Shown: positions 50,234 to 59,191 of the stretch, in pieces
Position numbering within the stretch: position 1 is the stretch's first letter
How the letters are laid out: each line of letters opens with the position of its first letter
NCBI GenBank assembly: GCA_903932535.1
Contig: CAIZGR010000311.1
Location: 1 to 60,608, forward strand
From: an uncultured Hyphomicrobiales bacterium
GTDB lineage: Bacteria; Pseudomonadota; Alphaproteobacteria; Rhizobiales; Beijerinckiaceae
DNA length: 60,608 nucleotides
Reading direction: 5' to 3'
Translations under genes and position numbers: made by a program
The notes under the pieces: model-generated
What the model saw: the letters and a program-made list of their open reading frames with translations, nothing else
What the model was told of the DNA's origin: nothing
Database searches by the model: none

Positions 50234-51340
50234 CTAGCGCACCGCCACGCCGATCCTGGCGAGCCCGAGGGTGAACAGGCGCCGGGTCGCGCAGGCGAAG
50301 TCGTCCTTGCGGCCGAGGGCGCGTTCCTCGATCAGCTTCCACGACAGGACGGCGACCGCCACCGACAGGGCCGCGGACGAGGCCATCATCGCAGCGAGCG
50401 TCATCGCCGGGAACAGAAAGGCCAGGGTCTGCTGAATGGGAAAGGCGTAGATGTAGACGCCGTAGGAATAGTCGCCGAGATCGTTGAAGCGGCGGATGCG
50501 TCCGCCCGGCACGTAGGCGAGATGCAGGACGAGCGGCGCCATCGTGACGAGGTAGACGACCAGGAACGCCGTCCGGTCGAACGAAGCCACGGCCAGAGCC
50601 GCAACCAGCGCGATCAGCAGGGCGACGCCCATCGGCGCCCGGTCGCGCCACAGGTAGAGCGCGGAGCCGTAGAGGTACATGAACATGCGGATGTTCGCGC
50701 CGTTGAAATCGCTCCCCCATACCCGGCCGCGCAGGACGATCGCCAAGAACAGCGCTACGGCGACGAGGGAGACGAACCGCATGCCCTTGGGGCGCAAGGC
50801 GGGCAGGAGCGCGAAGGCGGTCCAGAGCACGGCCACGTAGATGTACATCCTGACTTCGACCGGCATGGTCCAGAGCGAGCCGTTGAACTCGCCCTTGAGC
50901 GGCAGCGCGTCGAACACGCCGGGCAGCGAATATCGGATGCCGCCGAGGAGCGTCGCGCATTTCTCGAAATAGGTCCACGTCGTCCCAGAGGTGAAATAGT
51001 CGCCGAGCGGGAGGGTGGTCAGCGCCGGCGCGAGGACGAAAACCGTGAGCGCGAGCATGACCCAGAGTCCCGGATAGACCCTGAGCGCCCGCGCCCAGAA
51101 GAAGCTGATCAGGTCGCCCCGGTTGACGAGGCTCGCGGTCACGAGAAAGCCGCTGGTGACGAAGAGGGCGTCGAGCCCCATCTCGCCGAGGGAAAACCCG
51201 ACGCGTCTGAAAACCGGCTCCGTGTCGGGCGGCAGCCCGAGCGCGCCGATGCTGTGGGCGAACAGCACCGTCATCGCCGCGGCGAAGCGCAGCAGGGTGA
51301 AATTGTTGTCCCGGCCGACCGCGTAGTCCGAAAGCCGCAT
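50234..51340 (-). CDS. Acyltransferase 3 (OafA/YrhL family) membrane protein
   Basis: A 368-residue integral membrane O-acyltransferase with about ten helices. The signature N-terminus NFTLLRFAAAMTVLFAHSIG carries the catalytic His; other family features are DALFVTSGFLVTASLVNRGD near residue 57, RALRVYPGLWVMLALTVFV near 85 and the SLWTMPVEVRMYIYVAVLWT stretch near 155 with conserved Glu. These enzymes O-acetylate or succinylate exported polysaccharides, lipids or antibiotics. No polysaccharide cluster lies next to it; the flippase at 28 kb is the nearest such gene. The recipient glycan cannot be identified. Confidence 0.9.
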   Translation of the reverse strand: MRLSDYAVGRDNNFTLLRFAAAMTVLFAHSIGALGLPPDTEPVFRRVGFSLGEMGLDALFVTSGFLVTASLVNRGDLISFFWARALRVYPGLWVMLALTVFVLAPALTTLPLGDYFTSGTTWTYFEKCATLLGGIRYSLPGVFDALPLKGEFNGSLWTMPVEVRMYIYVAVLWTAFALLPALRPKGMRFVSLVAVALFLAIVLRGRVWGSDFNGANIRMFMYLYGSALYLWRDRAPMGVALLIALVAALAVASFDRTAFLVVYLVTMAPLVLHLAYVPGGRIRRFNDLGDYSYGVYIYAFPIQQTLAFLFPAMTLAAMMASSAALSVAVAVLSWKLIEERALGRKDDFACATRRLFTLGLARIGVAVR

Positions 51341-51400
51341 CGCGTCCCCCTCAGCCGCGCGAGCGGCGCGGGAGCCGGCGCCTTGCGGCCGTCGTCCCCG

Positions 51401-52789
51401 TCATTCGGCCGCCCGGACCGGCCGAGCCGGCTGGGCGAGGCGCTGCGCCTTGAGGAGCTCGGCGATCATGAAGGCGAGCTCGATCGCCTGCTCGGCGTTC
51501 AGGCGCGGATCGCAGTAGGTGTGGTAGCGGTTGCGCAGATCCGCCTCCGAGATCGCGCGCGCCCCGCCGGTGCATTCGGTGACGTTCTGGCCGGTCATCT
51601 CGAGGTGGACGCCGCCGGCGTAGACGCCTTCGGCGGCGCACGTCCCGAAGAAGGCGCGCACTTCGGCGGCGATGCGGTCTGTCGGACGGGTCTTGAAGCC
51701 CGTCGAGGCCTTGATCGTGTTGCCGTGCATCGGATCGGTGACCCAGAGAAGCTGCCGGCCGTCGCGCTTGACGGCGCGCAAGAGCGGCGGCAGGGCGGCC
51801 TCGAGCTTGTCGGCGCCGAAGCGGCAGATCAGCGTCAGGCGCCCCGGCTCGCGTTCCGGGTCGAGCGCCTCGATCAGCCGCATCAGGTCGTCGGTCGTGA
51901 TCGACGGGCCGCACTTGAGACCGATCGGGTTCCTCACCCCCCGGCAATATTCCACATGCGCGCCGCCGAGCTGCCGCGTCCGATCGCCGATCCAGATCAT
52001 GTGGCCGGAGGTCGCGTAATAGTCGCCCGAGGTGGAGTCGAGACGGGTCAGCGCCTGCTCGTAGCCGAGCAGCAGCGCCTCGTGCGAGGTGTAGAAGTCG
52101 GTCGCCCGCAATTCCGGATTCGCTTCCGGGTCGAGGCCGATGGCGCGCATGAAGTCGAGCGTCTCGGTGATCCGGTCGGCGACGCCCTGGTAGCGCTCCG
52201 ACTGCGGACTGTCCTTGACGAAACCGAGCATCCAGCGATGCGCGTTCTCGAGATTGGCGTAGCCGCCGGTGGCGAAGGCGCGCAGCAGGTTCAGCGTCGC
52301 GGCCGACTGACGATAGGCGTCGAGCTGGCGGCGCGGGTCCGGCTCGCGCGACCCGGCGGTGAAGTCGATGTCGTTGACGATGTCGCCCCGGTAGCTGGGC
52401 AACGACACGCCGTCGACCGTCTCGACATTCGCGGAGCGGGGCTTGGCGAATTGGCCGGCGACCCGGCCGACCTTGACGATGGGCGAAGCCGCCGCGAACG
52501 TCATCACCACCGACATCTGCAGGAAGACGCGGAAGAAGTCGCGGATGTTGTCGGCCGAATGCTCGGCGAAGCTCTCGGCGCAGTCGCCGCCCTGGAGCAG
52601 AAAGGCGTCGCCCGCTGCGGCGGCGCCGAGCGCGCGCTTGAGCTTGCGCGCCTCGCCCGCGAAGACGAGCGGCGGATAGCCGGCGAGCTGCCGTTCGGCG
52701 TCGGCCAGCGCCGCCGCGTCCTTGTAGACCGGCGACTGCTCGATCGGCTTCGTCCGCCAGCTTTCCGGCGTCCAACGTGAATTCGCCAT
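51401..52789 (-). CDS. 3-deoxy-7-phosphoheptulonate synthase, class II
   Basis: Condenses PEP and erythrose 4-phosphate, first step of the shikimate pathway. Start at 52789 ([20 protein letters not shown]); 462 residues, normal for the plant-like class II enzymes. Motifs: [20 protein letters not shown] near residue 62, [14 protein letters not shown] near 105, [20 protein letters not shown] near 260, [20 protein letters not shown] near 295 and [18 protein letters not shown] near 385. The metal-binding Cys is in the early QGGDCAE. Its start and that of the MFS gene are divergent, 170 bases apart. Confidence 0.96.
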   Translation of the reverse strand: MANSRWTPESWRTKPIEQSPVYKDAAALADAERQLAGYPPLVFAGEARKLKRALGAAAAGDAFLLQGGDCAESFAEHSADNIRDFFRVFLQMSVVMTFAAASPIVKVGRVAGQFAKPRSANVETVDGVSLPSYRGDIVNDIDFTAGSREPDPRRQLDAYRQSAATLNLLRAFATGGYANLENAHRWMLGFVKDSPQSERYQGVADRITETLDFMRAIGLDPEANPELRATDFYTSHEALLLGYEQALTRLDSTSGDYYATSGHMIWIGDRTRQLGGAHVEYCRGVRNPIGLKCGPSITTDDLMRLIEALDPEREPGRLTLICRFGADKLEAALPPLLRAVKRDGRQLLWVTDPMHGNTIKASTGFKTRPTDRIAAEVRAFFGTCAAEGVYAGGVHLEMTGQNVTECTGGARAISEADLRNRYHTYCDPRLNAEQAIELAFMIAELLKAQRLAQPARPVRAAE

Positions 52790-52957
52790 GTCCCCGGTCT
52801 CTGCCTGCGTCTCGATCCTTCCTCGCGGCGCGACTTCTGGACGGAAAGCCGCCGCGATACAAGCCAAAAGGATTCGGCGACATGCCGAAATTCGGCGCGG
52901 CGCCGCGATTATTCGCCCTCGCTGCCGGCGCGTTCGGGTCGCGTTCGGCCGGCGCGC

Positions 52958-54163
52958 GTGCCACAAGGACCGGCCCTCCTCCCGATTCTGCCCAACCCGC
53001 CCTTGTCCGCCGCCCTCTCCTCCATCGCCGCCCTGTTGTGTTCCGTCGTGCTGCTGATCGGCGGCAACGCCCTCGTCGGGGTGACGGCGCCGCTGCGCGC
53101 CCGGCTCGACGGGTTTCCCGATCTGACGATCGGCCTTATCGGCTCGGCCTATTTCGCCGGCATGCTGGCGGGGACCCTCGCGGCGGCGGCAATCATAAGG
53201 CGCTCGGGTCCCATTCGCGCCTTCGCCGCCTTCGTGGCCTTGGCGGTCGCGTCCGTCGTCCTGATGCCGGTGTTCGCGTCGCCGCTCTTCTGGCTCTTCT
53301 GCCGGGCGGTGCTGGGCTTCGTGTTCGCCGGCCTTTACGCCGTGATCGAAGCGTGGATCAACGCCCGGGCCAGCAACGCCAACCGCGGCGCGCTCTATGC
53401 GGTCTACCAGCTCGCGAATTTCGGCGCTTCGGCTGCAGGGCAGATGGCCTTGCAGCCGCTCGGGCCGAGCGGGTTCGCGCCCTTCGCGGTCGCCGCCGCG
53501 CTGCTCGCGCTGTCGATCGTGCCGATGGCGATGACCAGCGTCGATCCGCCGGCGCAGCCGCGCACGGTGCGCCCGCGGCTCCTTTGGCTCGTTCGCGCGG
53601 CCCCCGTCTCCAGCGTTGCGGCGTTCGGCGCCGGAACGGCCAACGGAGCGTCGATCTCGCTCGGCCCGATCTACGCGGTCGGAATCGGCATGGCGCCCGA
53701 CAACGCGCCGCTCTTCACCGCGGCCATCGTCGTCGGCTCGGCGCTCGGCGTCTTTCCGATCGGCGCGCTGTCCGACCGGATAGACCGGCGGCTCGTGATG
53801 GCTGCGGTGATGATCATGGGCGCGGCGCTCGAGATCGCGCTGAGCCGGATGAGCGCGCCCGGCGCCGCCGTGATCGTGCTCGGGTTCCTGGTCGGCCTGA
53901 CGACCTACTCGCTCTACACGCTGGCGGTGTCGATCGCCAACGACGGCGCCTCTCCGCACGACATGATCGTCATCTCGGCCGGCCTCTTGTTCATCTATTG
54001 CGTCGCGGCGATCGCGTCCCCGGCGATCGCGTCGGTGCTGATGCGGGATTTCGGCGCGGGGGCGCTCTTCGTGCAGAACGCCGCCGCGCACATGGCGGTG
54101 GCGGCTTTCGCGCTCTGGCGTCTCATGGTCGAGCCGATGCCCAAGCGGCGGGTCGTCTCCTGA
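52958..54163 (+). CDS. Major facilitator superfamily transporter (YcaD-like)
   Basis: A 401-residue permease with 12 predicted helices. The start is uncertain: the GTG at 52958 gives a polar 17-residue lead, and a TTG at 53003 would also work. Signature motif A appears as [20 protein letters not shown] near residue 62 and its second-half copy as [18 protein letters not shown] near 268. The loop [20 protein letters not shown] near 128 and the [20 protein letters not shown] helix near 330 match the YcaD/UMF group. The substrate is unknown. No linked metabolic genes. Confidence 0.88.
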   Translation: MPQGPALLPILPNPPLSAALSSIAALLCSVVLLIGGNALVGVTAPLRARLDGFPDLTIGLIGSAYFAGMLAGTLAAAAIIRRSGPIRAFAAFVALAVASVVLMPVFASPLFWLFCRAVLGFVFAGLYAVIEAWINARASNANRGALYAVYQLANFGASAAGQMALQPLGPSGFAPFAVAAALLALSIVPMAMTSVDPPAQPRTVRPRLLWLVRAAPVSSVAAFGAGTANGASISLGPIYAVGIGMAPDNAPLFTAAIVVGSALGVFPIGALSDRIDRRLVMAAVMIMGAALEIALSRMSAPGAAVIVLGFLVGLTTYSLYTLAVSIANDGASPHDMIVISAGLLFIYCVAAIASPAIASVLMRDFGAGALFVQNAAAHMAVAAFALWRLMVEPMPKRRVVS

Positions 54164-54172
54164 GCGATCCGC

Positions 54173-54574
54173 TCACTCCCACCGTCCGGGGCCCACCTTG
54201 CGCATCGTGACCACGTCGATGCGGCCCTTCGGCGGCCCGCCGATCCAGCCGGACATGACCCAGCTCGTCAGGCTCACCACGATCGCGGCGAAGAAGGCCG
54301 GCCAGAAGCCGGTGACGATGAAGCCCTTCAGGAAGGAGGCCACCAGCTCGATCATCAGCCCGTTGATGACGAGCAGGAAGAAGCCGAGCGTCACGAGCGT
54401 GATCGGGAAGGTGAGAACGATGAGGATCGGCCGCACGAAGGCGTTGACGATTCCGAGCAGCAACGCCGCGGCGATCAGCGTCTGGGTCGAATGTATTTCG
54501 ACGCCGGCCACGATCTGGGAGGCGATCCAGAGCCCGATCCCGACCACGACCGCACGAATGAGAAAGCCTTCCAT
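54173..54574 (-). CDS. Phage holin family (PF04020) membrane protein
   Basis: A 133-residue protein with four hydrophobic helices (FLIRAVVVGIGLWIASQIVA, IAAALLLGIVNAFVRPILIV, ITLVTLGFFLLVINGLMIEL, WPAFFAAIVVSLTSWVMSG), the plan of the PF04020/YvlD proteins. These are host genes despite the name; the function is not settled. Start at 54574 behind AAAAGGAGC. Its stop is 10 bases from the stop of the MFS gene, so the two converge without a clear terminator. Confidence 0.88.
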   Translation of the reverse strand: MEGFLIRAVVVGIGLWIASQIVAGVEIHSTQTLIAAALLLGIVNAFVRPILIVLTFPITLVTLGFFLLVINGLMIELVASFLKGFIVTGFWPAFFAAIVVSLTSWVMSGWIGGPPKGRIDVVTMRKVGPGRWE

Positions 54575-54804
54575 GACAATGCTCCTTTTCGAGCGAATGT
54601 AGGGACCGCCGCGAAATTCCGCCAGTGGCCTCCGGTCGAACCCTCGGACGGCCGGCTGACAGGCATCCGAGCGCCTCCGGATCGCTCGCCGCCCTTCTCG
54701 GGATCTCGGCGGCCCGGCGGCGCCGGAGCGGCGTCGGGCGGGCGGGATCGCGCCGATGAGGGTTGGGCAGGGCCGCCGCCGGAGGCGCGCCTTCCTCCGC
54801 GTCG

Positions 54805-55110
54805 AGCGCTTTGCCGCTCTTGCGGAAATTCGCCAAGCGTGGCGACCGGCTCGGCGGCATGACCAGGCAGACGCTTCTGCGCTTCGTCGGCTGGGACGGG
54901 TTTGCGACCTCGAAAGACGTCGTCGCCTGCCTACGCGACGCCGGCCTCGACATTGTCGAGGAGCCGAAGTCCAAGCGCGGCCTCGGGACAATCCAGACCC
55001 GGTTCACCGCCTGGGCGGAGGAAATTGGCCCGGCGACCGTCCATCTTTCGCGGATCTGCCCCTTCTCGATCAGCGAGCATTATGGCGGGGACGGATTGAG
55101 CGAAATGGAG
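54805..55110 (+). pseudogene. C-terminal remnant of a DNA glycosylase-like gene
   Basis: An in-frame stretch without a credible start or stop reads LRKFAKRGDRLGGMTRQTLL, RFVGWDGFATSKDVVACLRD and on to TRFTAWAEEIGPATVHLSRI and CPFSI. This resembles the C-terminal part of COG2818-type 3-methyladenine DNA glycosylase proteins (pattern LRFxGxDxFxxSxDVVAAL, PTSKRDLxAxQxAFNAW, SRIxAxS). The N-terminal two thirds are missing and the frame runs on into antisense of the next gene. The assignment is from recalled family pattern and is tentative. It may instead be an intact short gene starting at 54859. Confidence 0.4.
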
Positions 55111-55122
55111 CGCCGACGACGC

Positions 55123-56235
55123 TCAGGCGCAGCGCGGAGGCGCCCTTTCGGCGCGGCGGTCGCCGTCCACGACGGTCCAGTTCCGGCCGAGCCGCTTCGC
55201 CCCGTAGAGCGCTGCGTCGGCCGCGGCGAAGAACGCCTCGCAACTCGAGAAACCGCGCGAGGCGGCGACGCCGACGCTGATGGTCACCTGTGCCCGCGAA
55301 GGCGGCTTGCCGGCCGGCAGGCAGGCGCACTCGACGGCGCGGCGTATGCGCTCGGCGATTGCGACGGCCGCCTCGATCGGCGTGTTCGGCAGCAGGGCGG
55401 CGAACTCGTCGCCGCCGATGCGTGCGGCGAGGTCGTCGCGCCTCCTGGCCTCGCTGCGAATCGACTGCGCCACATCCTGAAGGCAGCGATCGCCCGCGGC
55501 GTGGCCGAGGTTGTCGTTGCATTGCTTGAACCGGTCGAGATCGATGAGCAGCAAGCTCAGAGGCGTTTGCGACCGGCCGGCGCGAGACCATTCTTCGACC
55601 AGCCGGCGGTCGAAGGTGCGCCGGTTCGCGATCGAGGTGAGCGCGTCGTAATCGGCGAGCGTCGAAAGTTCGACCTCCATAAGCTTGTTGGCCGTCAGAT
55701 CGCGGAGGGTCTCGACGGCCGCCGTCAGCTGCCCGCGTTCGTCGAAAATCGGCCCTGCGTCGATCGCCAGATAGAGCCGCTGCCCCGTTCGGGGCATCAC
55801 CCGCCAGGTTTCGACGCTGAGCCGGTGCGGATTGACCTCGGGACCGGCCGAAGCCCGGCCGAGCGCCTCGGCCTCGCCCGAGCTATTCGCGATCACCAGA
55901 TCGGCGAGACACGGGCGCTCGCGATCGTAAAAAGCCTTCCAATGATCGCCGCGGCCGATGAGTTCGCCGGCCTGACATCCTGTGAGGCGCTCGCACGCCC
56001 GATTCCAGATCAGCACCCGGCCCTGCACGTCGAGCACGAAGGCGGGGGTCGTGAGATGCTCCATCAGCCGGGCCGCGAAACACGAATCGCCGGCTTCGCC
56101 GGCGACCGCTCCCGACGGCCGGGGCCGGGCGATAGGAAGGGTGGCGTCCAACGGTCGAACCCCTATGCTACACGCAGGCGCGCCGGCGCGACCGATGTCC
56201 CCTCGTCCGCGCCTTTGCGCCGCCGGTCGAAGCAT
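55123..56235 (-). CDS. PAS-GGDEF diguanylate cyclase
   Basis: A 370-residue soluble protein. Residues about 55-190 form a PAS domain (MEHLTTPAFVLDVQGRVLIW, HWKAFYDRERPCLADLV), and 200-360 a GGDEF domain with ALTSIANRRTFDRRLVEEWS, LIDLDRFKQCNDNLGHAAGD and the intact active site RIGGDEFAALLP near 272. An RRDD motif six residues before GGDEF is the inhibitory I-site RxxD. It should make cyclic-di-GMP in response to a PAS-bound signal. The N-terminal 50 residues are of doubtful translation; starts at GTG positions further in are possible. Upstream in the same orientation there is lexA's divergent promoter. Confidence 0.88.
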   Translation of the reverse strand: MLRPAAQRRGRGDIGRAGAPACSIGVRPLDATLPIARPRPSGAVAGEAGDSCFAARLMEHLTTPAFVLDVQGRVLIWNRACERLTGCQAGELIGRGDHWKAFYDRERPCLADLVIANSSGEAEALGRASAGPEVNPHRLSVETWRVMPRTGQRLYLAIDAGPIFDERGQLTAAVETLRDLTANKLMEVELSTLADYDALTSIANRRTFDRRLVEEWSRAGRSQTPLSLLLIDLDRFKQCNDNLGHAAGDRCLQDVAQSIRSEARRRDDLAARIGGDEFAALLPNTPIEAAVAIAERIRRAVECACLPAGKPPSRAQVTISVGVAASRGFSSCEAFFAAADAALYGAKRLGRNWTVVDGDRRAERAPPRCA

Positions 56236-56362
56236 CCCGTGCGGAATTCAACGGCGTCCTAAAAAATACGGCAAAGATTTCGTAAAGTCGTTTCGCCGCC
56301 AGCACGCGGGCCGGCGTCGGCGCGGCTCGGGCCATCGGTCTTCTTCGCAGATTTCGGTTGCG

Positions 56363-56377
56363 GAACACAGCATGAAC
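56363..56377. promoter_or_regulatory. LexA (SOS) box upstream of lexA
   Basis: GAAC-ACAGCAT-GAAC is a perfect match to the alphaproteobacterial SOS box GAAC-N7-GAAC (GTTC-N7-GTTC on the other strand), 96 bases before the lexA ATG. A weaker second copy on the opposite strand is GTTC-GCGATTT-GTTT at 56390-56404. This supports autoregulation of lexA. Confidence 0.8.
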
Positions 56378-56389
56378 GGCTAGCCTCAC

Positions 56390-56404
56390 GTTCGCGATTT
56401 GTTT
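56390..56404 (+). promoter_or_regulatory. Second, imperfect LexA box
   Basis: GTTC-GCGATTT-GTTT differs from GTTC-N7-GTTC only in the last base. It lies 12 bases after the perfect box and 69 before the lexA start, so LexA could bind both and cover the promoter. Confidence 0.55.
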
Positions 56405-56472
56405 GTGGCGCGCGGCAATTCCGTCGATGTCCGGCCCGCCTTCGAATCGCATCGCGTTGCGCGGAGTGTTTG

Positions 56473-57177
56473 ATGCTGACGAAAAAGCAAAGCGAGCTGT
56501 TGCGGTTCATCCACGAGCGGTTGCAGGAGGACGGCGTTCCGCCGTCTTTCGACGAGATGAAGGACGCGCTCGACCTCCGCTCGAAATCGGGAATCCATCG
56601 CCTGATTCTCGCGCTCGAGGAACGCGGATTCATCCGGCGCCTCGCCAATCGCGCGCGTGCGATCGAGGTCCTGCGCTTGCCGGAATCGGCCACGGTCGCT
56701 TCGCCGCGCCCGCAAAAATTCTCCCCGAGCGTCATCAACGGCGACCTCGGGCGGCTCCGGACGCCGCCGCAGACCGGCGGTTCGGGGGCCGGCGCGCCGG
56801 CCATGGTGCCGCTGATGGGACGCATTGCGGCCGGCACGCCGATCTCGGCCATTCAGACCCGCATGGAGACCATCGCCCTGCCGGCCGACTTTCTCGGGCC
56901 CGGGGAACACTTCGCGCTCGAGGTGCGCGGCGACTCGATGGTCGAGGCCGGTATCTTCGAGAACGACATGGTGATCATCCGCAAGCAGGACTCGGCCGAG
57001 ACGGGCGACATCGTCGTGGCGTTGATCGACGACGAGGAAGCGACTCTGAAGCGCCTGCGAAGGCGCGGCGCGTCGATCGCGCTGGAAGCGGCGAATCCGG
57101 CCTACGAGACTCGCATTTTCGGCCCGGATCGGGTCCGGGTTCAAGGCAAGATGGTGAGCCTGTTCCGCCGATACTGA
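56473..57177 (+). CDS. lexA: LexA repressor
   Basis: Represses SOS genes and self-cleaves when RecA filaments form. From the ATG at 56473 it has 234 residues (a TTG one codon earlier is possible). The N-terminal winged helix (residues 1-70: [40 protein letters not shown]) is the alphaproteobacterial type. A linker of about 50 residues follows. The S24 protease domain has the cleavage site in [11 protein letters not shown] near 117 (Ala-Gly), the catalytic Ser in [17 protein letters not shown] near 157 and Lys in [12 protein letters not shown] near 194. All residues for self-cleavage are present. Confidence 0.96.
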   Translation: MLTKKQSELLRFIHERLQEDGVPPSFDEMKDALDLRSKSGIHRLILALEERGFIRRLANRARAIEVLRLPESATVASPRPQKFSPSVINGDLGRLRTPPQTGGSGAGAPAMVPLMGRIAAGTPISAIQTRMETIALPADFLGPGEHFALEVRGDSMVEAGIFENDMVIIRKQDSAETGDIVVALIDDEEATLKRLRRRGASIALEAANPAYETRIFGPDRVRVQGKMVSLFRRY

Positions 57178-57565
57178 ATCGGACCGCTGCGGCGATTGGA
57201 TCCGCTCCGCGGGGACCCGGGAGGTGCGGCGGAAACCGGGTCCCCGGCGGAGCGTTCGGTTGCACGGCGTCGCCGTCCAACTGGCGGGAAGATATCTCGG
57301 CCGCAGATCATTACAATAGTTTATGATCCGATTGACTATCCTATGGTGAATTTTCCCTCAACGTCGCCCCTGAGATGAGAACCGAATTTTAACGAAGGCG
57401 GGCTAGATCGGTCGATCAGACGTTGGCTTTGCCTGCCCCGCCAACGCGACTTCATCGAGCCCGGCCAACCCGAGGCGAAGGGTCGACCCGTTAACGCCGT
57501 ACGTAACGCCCTTGCCGCCTCTGAAAGCCTGCGCCACACAGGAGCTTGTCATAAGGAGGTGATTC
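57178..57565. other. Intergenic region between lexA and scpA
   Basis: About 390 bases. The first part holds the lexA hairpin. Bases 57296-57400 are markedly AT-rich for this genome (TTACAATAGTTTATGATCC and following) and probably contain the scpAB promoter. No gene was recognised. Confidence 0.4.
57203..57254 (+). terminator. Long hairpin after lexA
   Basis: CGCTCCGCGGGGACCCGG (57203-57220) pairs with CCGGGTCCCCGGCGGAGCG (57236-57254) with a single bulged base, giving an 18-bp stem 26 bases past the lexA stop. No T-run follows. Confidence 0.6.
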
Positions 57566-58372
57566 GTGCCCGCAGTGGCGCCGTTCCGCAGCGATTTCGA
57601 GGATGATTCCCCAACCGGCGAAGTCGCGTTCACGGTCGATCTCGACGGCTTCGAAGGACCGCTCGACCTGCTGCTCGAGCTTGCTCGACGGCAGAAGGTC
57701 GATCTCGCGCGCATTTCCGTCCTTGCGCTCGTCGACCAATATCTCCAGTTCGTCGAGGCCGCCCGCAAGCAGCGGCTCGAGCTCGCCGCCGACTACCTCG
57801 TGATGGCGGCTTGGCTCGCCTTCCTGAAGTCGCGTCTCCTGTTGCCCGCGGCGCCGCAGGCGGCCGAGCCCGACGCGTCGGAACTCGCCGAGGCGCTCGC
57901 GCAGCGGCTGCGCAGGCTCGAGGCGATCCGCAAGGCGGCCGGGCTGCTTTTCGATCGGACGCGCCTGGGGCGCGACGTGTTCGAGCGTGGGGCGCCCGAA
58001 GCCGTCGCCCTCACGCGCCGCTCGCAGTGGGAGACGAGCCTCTACGATCTGCTCGCGGCCTACGCCCGTCAGGCGCAGAAGCACGCCCGCGCCCGCGTCC
58101 GCTTCAAGGTCCGCGAAGTGTGGTCGCTCGCCGAGGCGCGCGAAGCGCTCGCCCGCCTGATCGGGCTGAACTTCGAGTGGACCGCCTTCGACGATTGGCT
58201 TCTCGAAGCCTGTCTCGATCCGCGGATGCGCCGAAGCGCGCGCGCCTCCTCGTTTTCGGCCTCGCTCGAGCTCGCGCGCGAGGGGAAGATCGAGCTCAGA
58301 CAAGACAAGACCTTCGCGCCGATCTGGATTCGTCGCGCGACTCCCGGCGACGCCGAAGGGGCGGCCGCGTAA
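57566..58372 (+). CDS. scpA: Segregation and condensation protein A
   Basis: Kleisin subunit of the Smc-ScpAB condensin that organises the nucleoid. The GTG at 57566 is set by a near-perfect ribosome site AAGGAGGTGATTC. 268 residues; the N-terminal kleisin helix starts FTVDLDGFEGPLDLLLELAR (residues about 22-41) with RQKVDLARISVLALVDQYLQ, then the AADYLVMAAWLAFLKSRLLL helix near 72, and the C-terminal winged helix near 200-250. It is followed 30 bases later by scpB. In relatives the preceding gene is often nagZ and the following are tatABC; here eipB follows instead. Confidence 0.94.
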   Translation: MPAVAPFRSDFEDDSPTGEVAFTVDLDGFEGPLDLLLELARRQKVDLARISVLALVDQYLQFVEAARKQRLELAADYLVMAAWLAFLKSRLLLPAAPQAAEPDASELAEALAQRLRRLEAIRKAAGLLFDRTRLGRDVFERGAPEAVALTRRSQWETSLYDLLAAYARQAQKHARARVRFKVREVWSLAEAREALARLIGLNFEWTAFDDWLLEACLDPRMRRSARASSFSASLELAREGKIELRQDKTFAPIWIRRATPGDAEGAAA

Positions 58373-58402
58373 CGGCCGTTTCGCCAACCAGGAAAGATTC
58401 CC

Positions 58403-59107
58403 ATGGCCCGGACGAAAGCCGGAAGCAACGTCGCCCAGCTGTTTGACGCGATCGCCCCGCGCGCGACGCCGGAGGACGTGCGCATCGCCGAGGCGATGGT
58501 GTTCGCCTCGGCCGAGCCCTTGGACGAATCCGCGATCGCCGCGCGGCTTTCCGCCGGCGCCGACGTCGGGGCGGTCATGGAGGCGTTGCAGCGGCTCTAC
58601 ACTGGCCGCGGCGTCAATCTCGTCCGCGTGGCGCGGCGCTGGACGTTTCGCACCGCCGAAGACCTCTCCTGGCTGCTCGCCCGCGAGACCGAGGACAAGC
58701 GCAAGCTCTCCCGCGCCGCGATCGAAACCCTGGCGATCGTCGCCTATCACCAGCCCGTCACCCGCGCCGACATCGAAGAGATCCGGGGCGTGGCGGTTTC
58801 GAAGGGCGCGCTCGACGTGCTGATGGAAGCGGGCTGGGTGCGCATGCGCGGACGCCGCAAGGCCCCCGGCCGGCCGATCACCTACGGCACGACGACGGAG
58901 TTCCTCATACAGTTCGGCCTCGATGCGATCGGCGACCTCCCGGGCCTCGACGAATTGCAGGCGGCGGGGCTGTTCGACGGCAAGCTGCCTGAAGGCTACG
59001 GCGTTCCCCGGCCGAGCGACGAGCCGGCGCTCCAGGCGGACGAGGATCCGCTCGGGGAGGCCGGGCCGCTCGACGGGGCATGGGGACCGATGCCGTCCGG
59101 CGAGTAG
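58403..59107 (+). CDS. scpB: Segregation and condensation protein B
   Basis: Dimeric winged-helix subunit of the Smc-ScpAB complex, 234 residues. Two winged helices are visible: EDVRIAEAMVFASAEPLDES near residue 24 and KRKLSRAAIETLAIVAYHQP near 98, then TRADIEEIRGVAVSKGALDV and the family signature GRPITYGTTTEFLIQFGLDA near 155. The C-terminal 50 residues are acidic and disordered. It shares an operon with scpA, with a GGAAAGATTCCC spacer. Confidence 0.95.
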   Translation: MARTKAGSNVAQLFDAIAPRATPEDVRIAEAMVFASAEPLDESAIAARLSAGADVGAVMEALQRLYTGRGVNLVRVARRWTFRTAEDLSWLLARETEDKRKLSRAAIETLAIVAYHQPVTRADIEEIRGVAVSKGALDVLMEAGWVRMRGRRKAPGRPITYGTTTEFLIQFGLDAIGDLPGLDELQAAGLFDGKLPEGYGVPRPSDEPALQADEDPLGEAGPLDGAWGPMPSGE

Positions 59108-59191
59108 GCGCGAGGATGGAGCGGCGGCCGGCGTCACGAAAGCGCCGGAAACAAAGAGAACCCTCCCACGAAGCGTCTTTCTGGAGACATC

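Noticed and set aside
50189..52780. An 863-codon plus-strand frame across the acyltransferase and DAHP synthase genes
   Set aside because: It spans two recognisable genes on the other strand and has low-complexity Arg/Glu/His composition; shadow frame.
54173..54574. Prophage holin
   Set aside because: The protein is of the PF04020 chromosomal type; no other phage gene occurs in the window.
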